Assembly (NCBI GenBank): GCA_019454045.1
Contig: SKCR01010151.1
Location: forward strand, 372,001-436,000
Direction of reading: 5' to 3'
DNA length: 64,000 bases
Origin: Zanthoxylum bungeanum
Taxonomy: Eukaryota; Streptophyta; Magnoliopsida; Sapindales; Rutaceae
Under the pieces are notes generated by a model that saw only the letters and a list, made by a program, of their open reading frames with translations, had not been told where the DNA came from and searched no databases. Shown here one piece after another: positions 22,426-33,316 of the stretch (its first letter is position 1; each line of letters starts with the position of its first letter). The translations under genes were made by a program, and so were the position numbers.

Positions 22426-24404
22426 TGTTGGACAATTATGACCCATAGCATCACTATTTGTACAGAACATGGTGTTGTTGTACAAATTAACTATGTGACA
22501 AAGGAAATTGCTCTTTTATCATTTGTAATTGGATTACCGGGATATATAAATAATAAAAGTCCATATGATTAGTTCCGATTTATAAGATATGAGACAGTAT
22601 TAATCCACTAAGGTTTAATCATTAAATATCTATAGTCGTAGTATTATCGAGACTGGACATCGATAATGCAGAATAGACTAGTATTGCACTTGTGCGCGTT
22701 GTGGGAGCATAACGACATAGTTCTCATATATTTAAGTATTAGATACTTATGCAAGTGTGATAGGAGGTTGTGTTTACCGATGGTACGGAAACATCTTCAC
22801 TCTAGATAGACCCCTCAGAATTCCATTGGTAGTATGACTATGTGTCTATGGAAGTCCGAATCAGGGTAGGTTTATTTGGTCTTAACCTGAGACTTACATC
22901 GCTAATACTTGCGACAATCAGTATACTTTGGTTTTGATCGTCCAGGGCTTTAACCGGTTCTATGTATGCCTCTTCTGGGTATATTGAGAATCGTAGTGTA
23001 TTGGGTGTGATGTCAAGATGGAAGTATCACTCCAGTCATATGGAGATGATGATCAACAGGATACGGAACTAGTACTCTTATGTACTGAAGTCATCGGGAT
23101 ATTATGACTAGGTCATGTTTATCCGATAATAGAGACTAGTTACCAGAGATCCGATATATGCTTCGTACGGGACAGAAACAATTCCAGCCCCAGGCCTAGC
23201 ATGTGACATCTGATATTGGATCGCAATACGCAATACTACGTATATTACGCATGACATAGATTATATATTCTTTTAAGAATATTTCCGGAGAATTGGGTAG
23301 GCACGGTGCTTTGCTAGTAGAAGCCAACCATGTCTTGTAAATCGGTAAAAACGTAGTACTTGGTACATACGTGTTCGGATAGTCCGACGATCAGATTTAC
23401 TGCAAACATATCCGGGGATCTCATGGGTCGCTTCCTGAAGATTCACCGATGACGTATGACTCGCACATAATTAATCTGGGATTAATTATAAGAGACAGAA
23501 AATTAATCTAGGATTTATTGCGGAGAAATTTTATCTGGGATAAAATACTATTTAAAGAGAGAGAACGATTAATTCAGAATAATCGATAAAAATAATATAT
23601 TCGATATATTATACGAAATTAGATTTCGACGCGGAATAAAATTAGATTTTAATTCGGGCGAACGAGTTAATTTAGAATTAATTCGCTAGCGACGTGAATA
23701 GTAATTTTTCTAGGCATAATTATTTAATTAAATTTGATTTAATTACGTCGCAACGGAAAATTTGTTAATTCAGAATTAGCGAACCCGAGCCCGGGAACGT
23801 TTGCGGGCCCACTCGGATTTTGAATCAAGTGGGGCCCACAAGTCATATCACGCATCACATCATTAGTCACTCAAGTGATAGAAGTCTTGTCACTTTTTGG
23901 TGATTGACATCTTGTCATTTTTTGATTGATGGGAGTTGTTGGAGGCATTTATGCCTTGTACCAATTTTTGGAAAATGGTAAATGGTGTTTGGTTTTGAAA
24001 AATCAAAACATACAACACATTCACTCTTTTTCTTCCCTCTCTCTATCCTCTCGGCTTTGAGCCATTTTTCCCTCTCCAAAATTGTTTACTTTGCCGTGAA
24101 CTACAAAGAAGAATAGGAATAATTTTGTTGCAAAATTCATCCATAGCTAGCACTTAAAAGAGTCATTCAAAGGTGATAGGGAACCAACTCTTGAGCATGG
24201 AATCAACGTATAAAGCTTGGAGCTTGAAGATCAAAGCAAGGGGGCTTGGCCGAACCACACAAGGAGAAAAGCTTGGAGCAGAATTTTTTTTGTGTTCATC
24301 GCATTCAAAAGCCGATCAAAGTGAGTATTTCCGCTACTTTACTTTGTTGTATTCGCACATTTCATTGCTTAATTTGATCTTTGTTTGACCTAGAAAACCA
24401 AACA
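22426..24404 (+). repeat. 3' LTR of Copia X1 (about 1.98 kb)
   Basis: It opens TGTTGGACAATTATG and ends GAAAACCAAACA, with one change from the usual CCCAACA. It is collinear with the X2 LTR 37271-39176 and the X4 LTR 62472-64000. It includes a GC-richer patch near 23785-23840 (CCCGAGCCCGGGAACG). Confidence 0.88.
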
Positions 24405-25195
24405 CATACTATATTGCCTCTTACGAGATAATCCCGATAGCTAAACATATTTTCGTCCTCTAAGGATGCTTCGTGTCGAAACCAGAGAACCTTCAAAGTA
24501 CTTGATACACTCAAATCCAACCGTCTGAATGAGTGATCTGAACTAGACTCCAAGTGTGTGTGTGCCAAGGTTCTTTCGCAGCTTAATCCTTAAGTAAGCC
24601 AACTCAATGATTTTGTCTAGGAGAATTGATCAGTGGGTCTAACCAACCTAGATCTCTGGATCATACTCTGTAATTACTTCTTTGTACTCAACATGATATG
24701 GTTTTCTTCTTCTTTTCTTTTGTCTCTTCATCTTTTTTCTTTTCATTTTGAACTTTTTTTTCTTTCAACACACCTATCCTTAAGGTAGCATTTCTCCTTA
24801 TGGTGGTCCTAATACTCGCCAATGGGTAGCTTCACGTTTATCGGTTATATGTGGTTTATTTTCCTCTTCAGAGACTTTTTCTCTTTTTCCAACCATATCA
24901 CGTATCGTAACACAAGTAAATCAGGATGGACATCTAAGCAAACGGTCATTCACCGATCCGCCATCTCTTTCACTAGTCATCTCGCCAACTACTCAGGCTT
25001 GTACTGCTAAGATCCCGTAATCAAGTGCTCACGAGTCTAGCCGAGATCAACCACTCAGAATACCGGATGAGAGCACATCTCGCACTTATTGTTTCTAAGG
25101 TTTCACTCTACAGCAAACAATGTCATCACCGGACATATGCCTAACCATCAAAGACTTTTCTCTTCTTTTTTTTCAATGGAATTCTTCCTCTCAAC

Positions 25196-25380
25196 TGCTG
25201 ATAATGCGGGCCTCGCCCCCTGGGATCCATTCCCGAAAACTGATATTGATGTGGGCCTCAACCTTGGGATTCATTCCCGACTGATACTGATATGGGCCTC
25301 AACCTGGGATTCATCCCCAAAACTGATACTGATGTGGGCCTCAAACCTGGGATTCATTCCCGAAACTGATACTGATGTTA
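25196..25380 (+). repeat. Four diverged 43 bp minisatellite units in G2
   Basis: Units contain GTGGGCCTCAACCTTGGGAT and ATTCCCGAAACTGATACTGA, the same repeat type as 15270-15915. Here they are few and diverged. Confidence 0.85.
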
Positions 25381-25582
25381 TGTTGCTGATTCTGGTTGGC
25401 TTACATTTGCCGCTTTCTCATTCTTTATTTTTTGAGACCTGCGTATACAAAACATAACAAAACACAAAAAGAATGCAAGTACGTTACTTGTATGCATGCA
25501 TGCATGAATGAATTTCCTATTCCGTTGGGTTAGGTCTTCCGCCAGTCCTCACGGTGATTTCTCGGTCTTCTCTTCCTCAGGC

Positions 25583-26985
25583 AAAATACTGCTTCAATTT
25601 GTCTACGTTGATCGGCTCGGTGAACTCATTCCCTTCCAAATCTGACAGTCTCACTGCCCCATTTCCCATGACTTTCTTGACTATGTAGGGTCATTCCCAG
25701 TTGGGTCTGAACTTTCCTCTCGGGTCTGTTGTTGACGGCTTTGACTTTTTAAGCACCAGATCACCCTTTCTGATCTTGGTAGGACGTACCTTCTTGTTGA
25801 ATGCTCGAGCCAACCTCTTCTGGTGTAACTGAATATGACATAAAGACTTCATTCTCTCTCATCGAGTAATTCCAACTGCTCAAATATCTATGAGGCCCAT
25901 TCTTGCTCAGGTAACTCTGCTTCTGCTAATACCCGCATGGACTGTATCTCAACTTCCACCGGCAGTACTGCTTCCATTCCACAGACCAGAGAGTAAGGTG
26001 TGGCTCCCGTTGCTGTTCTCACAGAAGTTCTGTACCCCCACAGGGCGTACGGCAGCTTGTCGGCCTAATCTTTCTAATTTTCCACCATTTTGGCTAATAT
26101 CTTCTTTATTGTCTTATTGGCTGCCTCGACTGCCTCATTCGCTTGTGGTCGGTAAGGTGACGACTTATGATGTCCTATCTCATACCTCTGTAGCATTTCC
26201 TTTATTTCTCCTTGAAATTGGACTCCGTTGTCTGTTACTACGTGATGCGGCATCTCATATCGACAAATGATGTTCCGGGCTATGAACTTTGCCATATATT
26301 TTGATGTGACGTTGCGAAATGACTCGGCTTCCATAAGGACCTGATTATACCCTGAGAACCCATCTGCGAATGAGTACATGGTAGATAATGCCGCACTATC
26401 AACCAGTACGTCTATATGGGGTAAAGGAAAATCATCCTTCGGGCAAGTTTTGTTAAGGTCTCTATAATCCACGCACATTCTGACTTTCCCATCTTTCTTC
26501 GGCACTGGCACAATGTTTGCCAACCACTCGGGGTACTTCACTACTTCCAGAAATCCCACATCTATCTGTTTCTTGACTTCCTCTCTAACCTTCTCGGCCC
26601 ACTCAGGTCTTATCCTTTGGAGCTTCTGCTTTACCGACTTCATGTTTGGATAAGTAAGTGTCGTGCGCTGGGCGATGCTTCTATATACTCCGGGCATGTC
26701 CTCATAGGACCAAGTGAATGCTTTGGCATATTTGACTAACATCTCCTCTAATTTCTTCCGCTCCTTCGAGGTAACCTCACTTGCATTTAAGACCTCCTTG
26801 GGGCTTTCAAGCGTACCAAGGTTAAATGCGTTTGTTTTGGTTGAGTTAATGTCAAATATACTCAAGTCGTGCAAGTTGAAAGGAAGAGACTCAGGCAAGT
26901 AAGCGAAATGAATGTCTTTATTATTAATGGATGCGAGATCACAATTGAATAAGATCAGGAAAACAAACGTCCCCATAATTTGCAA
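25583..26985 (-). pseudogene. Gypsy G2 truncated reverse transcriptase fused to integrase
   Basis: Reading the minus strand, a 303-residue open frame (26985-26074) begins upstream of RT. It shows the RT entry motifs KKDGKVRMCVDYRDLNK and HIDVLVDSAA. At SGYNQVLM it jumps, still in frame, to the integrase segment FRNVTSKYMAKFI. HHVVTDNGVQFQ and SSPYRPQANEAVEAANK follow. The RT YxDD catalytic motif, RNase H and the integrase N-terminus are missing. Beyond 26074 the integrase C-terminal half continues with stops (LPYALWGYRTS, then YSLVCGMEAVLPVEVE) to VDKLKQYFA near 25583. It cannot be catalytic. Confidence 0.88.
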
Positions 26986-27140
26986 CTTTGTCTTCTTCCG
27001 TCTTCTTGCTTTTTTCGGACATCAGATCCTCTAACTGTTGTAATTCTTTTTCCCATTTACTTTCCCATTTCTGCTCCGTTTCATTTTTACTATTGTTGTC
27101 CCATATTCCCATGCGGGAAGCTTGGTGGTCGTGAGTTTGG

Positions 27141-29260
27141 AGGACAGTGCTCCGAAAAGAGAAATCGGACATTATTAGATATGGTCCGATCAATTATGCC
27201 AGGTACGGATCTACCTCTTTCATTTTAGGGTCTTGCTTTAGAAACTGCAACACTATTACTAAACCAAGTTCATTCCAAGACTATTAGTCAAACACCATAT
27301 GAGTTATGGTTTGGGAAACGTCATAGTCTTAGTTATATAAGAGTTTGGGGATGTGACGCATATGTTAAGCTCACACAAACTTACAAATTGGATGATATGG
27401 CAATTAAATGTAAGTTTGGAGGATATGCCTTGAACTCAAGAGCATACGTGTTCTACGTCCCAAATGAACAAAGAACATTTATCTCACGAAATGCTAAATT
27501 TCTAGAGAATGAATTCCTTCTCAAGAAATATAGTGGGAGTAGACTTGACCTCGACGAGGTACGAGAAGAACAAACTAACATAGAACTAAACCCAAGGCCC
27601 CTCAAAAGGGCAGCGACGGAACAACCACAAGGTTATGAACTTAGAAGGTCTGGTAGGGAAAGATATGAGCCTGAAAGATATGGTTTCCATATTGATGAGG
27701 AACATAATCAGGTCATTGATAATGACGATCCCACTAGTTATGACGAAGCAATGCGTGACATTGATTCAGTCAAGTGGCTTAAGGCCATGAAATCTGAAAT
27801 AGACTCTATGTATCAGAATCAAGTCTGGGACTTGGTGGATGCACCTGAAGGGATAAAACTCATAGGCTGCAAGTGGATTTACAAGCGTAAAACTGATGCA
27901 GAAGGCAACATCCAAACCTATAAGTCTAGGTTGGTGGCGAAAGGTAATAGACAAATCCAAGGAATTGACTATGACGAAACCTTCTCGCCTGTTGCAATGA
28001 TAAAGTCCATTCGAATTTTACTGGCACTAGCTGCACACTTTGATTATGATATTTGGAAGATGGATGTCAAAACATCTTTCCTTAATTGGAACCTCGTAGA
28101 GGAAGTCTATATGACACAACCTGAGGGGTTTGCATCTAAGGATGATCATAATAAAGTATGCAAGCTTAAACGATCCATTTATGGACTCAAGCAAGCCTCC
28201 AGAAGTTGGAATATACGATTTGATGAGACAATCAAAGAATTTGACTTCATCAAAAATGTAGACGATCCTTGTGTTTACAGGAAAAGTAGTGGGAGTGCTG
28301 TTGTATTTCTTGTATTATATGTTGATGACATATTAATCATTGGGAATGATATTCCCGTGATGCAAGCCACCAAGTAATGGTTATCTCAGAATTTCTCCAT
28401 GAAAGATTTGGGAGAAGCAACCTACATCATTGGCATTAAGATCTACCGTAATAGATCTAAGAGGTTTTTAGGACTTTCTCAATCTACAAACATAGATAAA
28501 GTTTTGAAAAGATTCAAAATGGAAGATTCCAAAAGAGGTAATTTACCTACTTGTCATGGAATCAAATTATCTAAGGAGCAATGTCCACATACTCCTTCAG
28601 ATTGAGAACGTATGAGTAGGATCCATTATGCTTCAGCAATAGGATCGATCATGTACGCCATGCTATGTACAAGACCTGATGTCTCTTATGCTCTTAGCAT
28701 AACGAGCAGGTATCAGGCAAATCCTGGTGAGCAACACTGGGCAGCTGTCAAAACAATCCTCAAGTATCTAAGAAGAACTAAGGATGTGTTCTTGACATAT
28801 GGAGATTGTTCTGAGATGAAAGTCACTGGTTACTAAGATGCGAGCTTTCAAACCGATAGGGATGACAACAGATCGTAAATAGGATATCTGTTTACTCTGA
28901 ATGGCAGAGCTGTCAGTTGGAAAAGCTCAAAGCATTCAACTACAGCAGACTCCACCACTAAAGCCGAGTATATTGCAGCATCTGAGGTAGCTAAAGAACC
29001 AGTCTGGATAAAGAAGTTCATCACGGAGCTAGAAGTGCTTCCCACGATAAAGAATGGCGTCACGATGTACTGTGACAACGCGGACGCTATTGCTCAATCA
29101 AAGGAACCAAGGTCCCACCAGAAATCCAAGCATGTACTCAGGCGATTTCATCTCATCAAGGAGATTGTTGAGAGAAAATAAGTTATTATAGAGAAAATAC
29201 CTACAGAAGATAATCTTGCAGATTCTCGAACTAAAGGGTTGACTCAATAAAAGCATGATA
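27141..29260 (+). pseudogene. Copia Y1 integrase end, reverse transcriptase and RNase H
   Basis: The integrase C-terminal region starts abruptly at SEKRNRTLLDMVRSIM (27141) and has a stop near 27228. A 329-codon open stretch (27388-28377) covers the end of integrase, the linker and most of RT: WIYKRKTDAEGN, MDVKTSFLNW, SIYGLKQASRSW and YVDD at 28318-28329. Stops follow at 28375, 28603 and 28834. RNase H shows DASFQTD near 28840, STTKAEYIAASE and CDNADAIAQSKE. It ends close to the PPT. It is the best-preserved pol in the window but has at least six lesions. Confidence 0.9.
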
Positions 29261-29307
29261 GGCACCCCCGAGAGTATGGTTCCAGATTCATACTAGTTGG
29301 CTATAGT

Positions 29308-29320
29308 GCAAGTGGGAGAT
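29308..29320 (+). other. Polypurine tract of Copia Y1
   Basis: CAAGTGGGAGAT directly precedes the LTR start TGTTGGGGATATG, the usual copia arrangement. Confidence 0.75.
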
Positions 29321-31269
29321 TGTTGGGGATATGCCCTATACTTAACTTGTGGATGGGCTATATGTACATGTATTTGTAATATTTTCATTAATTAATAAAA
29401 TGGAAATCTTTATTATACGTGTCTTACATAACTTATTTGAATCATCAAACACTGTAATAAAGCCCTTGGAGTAATAAGATGATGGCTTCCATGCATTATG
29501 AGAATCATTACTCTTAAACATTCATGGTCATAGTTTTGTGAATAATTTGGGCGTTCACAAAGGGGAGAGACTAGCATGATGATATGATCCACCCTTAAGT
29601 GTGGTAGCCGATCTCATAGGCTACTAGCGAAGATACGTTCGCTTGGTGTATCACATGGATGCATGAGTTGCTCTTGTCCATCGAACTGACCGCCTAAAGT
29701 TTTCACACGGAGTGTTTATCCCATGTGTCTGTGAGAACTTTCATGTATCGATTGTATGATTAGTCCTTAGACTTGAGGTCTTTACAATCTTATATGTGGA
29801 TCAAATAACTTTGACATTCTCCTTCCCCGGTTCAAAAGATCCGGTCATAAGGGTATGATTGGGTCATTTGTTGAAACAGATGAAGTTTGTAAAGATACAA
29901 CAAAGAATCACCACTCTCTCGGATAACATTTTCTTATAAGAGTAGTATTCCAGTTCCCGGGTTGATATGTGTAATCAGTGTTTGAGACTGTGGCCGCAAC
30001 GAAAGAATCATGTGAGATTCTTGGGTTAGCACGATTCATGACACTATCAACATCATACCTTTGACTACATGGGTGGACACTTTCCATACCCTAGGTCAAA
30101 CGATGGGGATACACTGAGGCGAGGGACCGTATCATATGTAAATCGCATACATAATGGGTATATATATCTTTCCTTCTCATTTGGGGGCCTTGGCATGTTG
30201 CTAGATGTCAACCTTGGTCATTGATATCGAACGACCATCTAATCGGAGGATAATTTATGTTCGATTAAATTATCACGATTCATTTCATGTCCAACTTAAG
30301 GGGAACCCAAAAGGTCACACACAACAAAGTCGAAATCAATGGTTAACAGTGCACAATACAAATTTAACAGCATATATGATTGCTGTAGGAATTGTTCATA
30401 AATGGTTCAATGTGTTTAATTATTGAACAAATCATTTATGAGGTTCCATAGTGGCTTAGGGATTGGTGAATGACAATAGGGGCAATTTGGGAATTGGAAT
30501 AAATAAATAAAAACATGAATAGTAATGTTAATAATATTATTTTTTTGTTATTTGTTTTGAATTCCAATTCGGCCCAAACTCTTATTAGGGTTTTATAATA
30601 TCACTAAACCACTAAATTAAGATCCAATGGCTAAGATTAAATTAGCATTTATCCCACATCGGATTCTTAATTAATTTTGTTATCTTTGAAGCACCTATAT
30701 AAATCCAAAGAATTCTTTACAAATTTTTGCACCATACCTTTCATATCTTGGGTTTATATAAGTGAGCAACTCTAAAGTTTAAGAGTAAGCCATTGATTTT
30801 TGAGGATCCTTAAGTCTAAGTGACTAGAGGAACCTCGAGTTAAAAGTTTTGAGATATTTGCCTAGGCTAGCACCACGGGCAAAATACCCGTGCACTCAAT
30901 GCGTATTCTTGCCGTTGAGTTTTGGCTTTGGTGTGTTCATCTTTGGAGGCCACACACTTGGGTGGCTCTTTGGAACGTGGAAGAGCTTGCTGAGTTCGAG
31001 AAAAGCTTGTAGATTGGAGGGAGGTTTGGAGGAGTCTTCGGTTCAAGTAAGTCTTTTTCTTTCTTTATTTTAATTAGAGTTCTTATGATAGTTAGCATGT
31101 TTAGGTTTATGTTCTTTGCATGTTTTATGAGTTTTTATGCTTAGAATATATAGTAACTTGCTTAGGCTTGTAGAATAATCAAAACAAATGGGTATTGGGC
31201 AAATGAATAACATCATCATAATTTGATTTATTAAATTTTCCGATGCGCACTCGTGGCCACTTCCCAACA
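29321..31269 (+). repeat. 3' LTR of Copia Y1 (about 1.95 kb)
   Basis: It opens TGTTGGGGATATGCC and ends TTCCCAACA. It is collinear with 8874-10816, with a few percent difference by eye. TATATAAA is at 30696-30703. Confidence 0.9.
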
Positions 31270-31911
31270 TAATATGTACGGTATTTTATGAGACATACAC
31301 TCCATGGGAAAGAAGAGAATATTGTAGCACATGTTTTTCATATCATGTGTACATTTGGGACTATTAAGGGTAATACAAGTAAAGATCTCAGTCTTGATGT
31401 TGTGTGAGACCCTTGAGATTATTTCAATCTCACATTGTACCCTTTAGACTCTTGTCTGCTTCTCAAAACTTAGATTTGATGATCGCTATCTTCGAGTGTT
31501 GCTGAAGGATCATGAGAGATTTGATCCGAAAGGACATCTCTGGAAAAGTGAATTGAATCAAGGTTGAGAGATTCGAGAAAGAAGAAAGATCATTATATGA
31601 GTAATATCACATTAGCTTGTATTCACTAGTCGACCAATTATGTTGTTCTATGTGATTAAACATGATTTTGAATACAAAATAAATATTACAACCAAAAAGA
31701 GATCGAGAGAGATACAATGTGATAAATGATCGAGGATACTGCATACATAATCCACTATGGTGCTATCTATTTTTCGAGCAGCTATATATTCCTAACAGAT
31801 TTATAGCAAGTGAGCTCTTGAAGTATGCTGGTCGCACGACACAATTGCTAAGTATGAATTATTCTTGTAGAGACAATAAAAATTGTTGATCCCATCATGT
31901 GTGAATGAAAG
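31270..31911 (+). other. Remaining 3' untranslated region of Copia W
   Basis: Non-coding, AT-rich. It should be the continuation of 8481-8873 once Y1 is removed. It ends with a purine-rich GTGAATGAAAGAAG just before the W 3' LTR, a plausible weak PPT. Confidence 0.55.
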
Positions 31912-32097
31912 AAGTTGGAAATTATTAAGTAACAACAAAAGTTGTTAAATAACAATAATTAGTAAAATATTAAATGGGGAACATATGGTACACTCATGAT
32001 GGTAACATTTTTGGAAGGGTTAGAGAAAGTCATTATGCATCCAAATACATGTGATTACATAGTAATCAATGCATGTGATTACATAGTAATCAAGGCG
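31912..32097 (+). repeat. Truncated 3' LTR of Copia W (first 185 bp)
   Basis: It starts AGTTGGAAATTATTAAG and is otherwise near-identical to 2022-2208, including the doubled GTGATTACATAGTAATCAA. The identity stops at AATCAAGGCG, where other sequence begins, so 275 bp of the LTR is lost. Confidence 0.85.
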
Positions 32098-32415
32098 TCA
32101 TCATCTAGAGCTGTGCCTAACCCTCTTAAACATGACTTAGGTAAGAAGCCTGCTAAGTGTAGTAATGTGATTCCTCCTTTTGTTCCTCATCTTGTGTCCC
32201 AACCTCGATCTAGATGTGTTGTGGGTAAACCTCGCTCTCATCCGAGGTTTGTGTCAGTGTGCCATCACTGTGGCAAGACATGACATATTAGGCCTAAATG
32301 CTTCATGTTGCACAAACAAAAGAAGATGCCTAAGAATGTGTCACCTAGATTTAACTCTTCAAATCTAGTGTCTCAAGTTTCTGCACTAAGCAAACAAGCT
32401 AAATTCCTTAGCTAG
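32098..32415 (+). pseudogene. Retrotransposon gag fragment with zinc knuckle
   Basis: The open frame runs from about 32098 with a basic linker. It then has CHHCGKT, an in-frame stop at 32281-32283, and HIRPKC, which together outline a C-X2-C-X4-H-X4-C knuckle with the stop inside. It continues to another stop near 32415. The CHHCG...HIRPKC type is common in plant retrotransposon gags; the superfamily is not resolved. It belongs to neither W nor L and is truncated on both sides. Confidence 0.6.
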
Positions 32416-33316
32416 GAACTCTCAAGTGGAAGAGATTCCTAAGAAAGTTTGGGTGAGGAAGTAAGATATCTTCCCAACTACTTCTGAATGCCTTGTTAGG
32501 CATGATGAGAGTGCAGTTCGGTGTAACTCTTCATATAAGTTGCATTTGTTTTCCCATTGCATGTGTGAGCGCGTGTGTTTTATGTTGTTGCACGTTTATT
32601 TTCTTTTCACAGTATATGAGTGTGTGTGTTTTGTTTTTAGTATATGTTCCTTGGTATATAGGATGGAAACCCGGACATAAATTTCATAGCCGATTCCGAA
32701 TGGACGGTAGTATGATCTGTATTCGGGATAAAACTTCACATACTATTAGATATTGACAAGCCATGTTATGTCTTTATTTTTTTGTGCATGTTATAATTGA
32801 AAGATAATATATATATATAAATTGCAAAAGACCAAAAATATTTTTGTGGCTTGTTCGAGCATGAAAAACATGTGCATGTGATCATGGTATGTAGGATATA
32901 TGGTTATGCTTGTATAATATGCTTTTATTTTTCTTGATGATCTCTATGCATGAGTTTGTTTGATAAAAACTCTTGGTATATCTTGTGCTTGCACCTCACA
33001 TACACCGTTTTATTTTGTCAAGGTTTGGTTGCATGTATGAGTTTTTGGACTAGCAATCTAATTTATAACATACTTTGTTTACTGAATAGTGTGACATTTG
33101 ACTAGATGACCTTGTTATCCCCTTGTCAAAATAAAAAGAAATAAAATAAAAATTTTACATGAGACTGAAGTGCAAAAGAGCCAATGGGCCAAATTCAAAA
33201 GATAAGGGTAAAAATCCTTCACTCATAAGAGTATTTTTTTATGAGCTCATGATATTTATGGGAAAATAACATAGCATGCAATCGATGTTGCTTAATTTCA
33301 GGTCATAGTGCTGTGT
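32416..33316. other. Unassigned non-coding stretch
   Basis: AT-rich sequence with TG-rich and ATATAT runs (32800-32825). No LTR ends, no recognisable protein, no RNA gene seen. Confidence 0.5.

Larger units (their letters stand above)
18127..24404 (+). mobile_element. Copia X1, internally deleted element
   Basis: It has a truncated 5' LTR (18127-18386), a PBS, a leader of more than 2 kb, decayed gag-protease-integrase, then directly a PPT and a complete 3' LTR (22426-24404). The RT and RNase H region is absent. It is flanked by two different gypsy fragments, so it sits at or near an insertion site that later rearranged. Its relatives are X2 (37271 on), X3 (36465-37270) and X4 (62472-64000). 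Confidence 0.82.
24405..27135 (-). mobile_element. Gypsy G2, Tat-like fragment
   Basis: A minus-strand gypsy fragment. Right to left it has an RT part (26985-26330), integrase (26330-25583), a 3' non-coding block, four minisatellite units (25380-25196) and a pyrimidine-rich block (25140-24407). It lacks LTRs. Its right edge abuts the Y1 integrase at about 27135. The RT motif DLNKTCPKDDFPLPHID is of the Tat/Ogre/Retand type (family knowledge). Confidence 0.8.
8874..31269 (+). mobile_element. Copia Y1 (Tork/Angela-like), with nested gypsy and copia insertions
   Basis: The 5' LTR 8874-10816 with PBS and the 3' LTR 29321-31269 with PPT and pol upstream are in the same orientation and closely similar. 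The flanking five bases are TAATC (8869-8873) and TAATA (31270-31274), four of five matching, as expected for an old TSD. Between them Y1 has only a leader (10817-11877) and the pol part from the integrase end onward (27135-29260). Its gag, protease and integrase core are missing, probably lost when gypsy elements inserted. The LTR opening TGTTGGGGATATGCCCTA resembles Angela/Tork copia LTRs (from memory, not searched). Confidence 0.7.

Noticed and set aside
25089..25457. 122-codon frame
   Set aside because: It runs through the four minisatellite units of G2 and has no domain.
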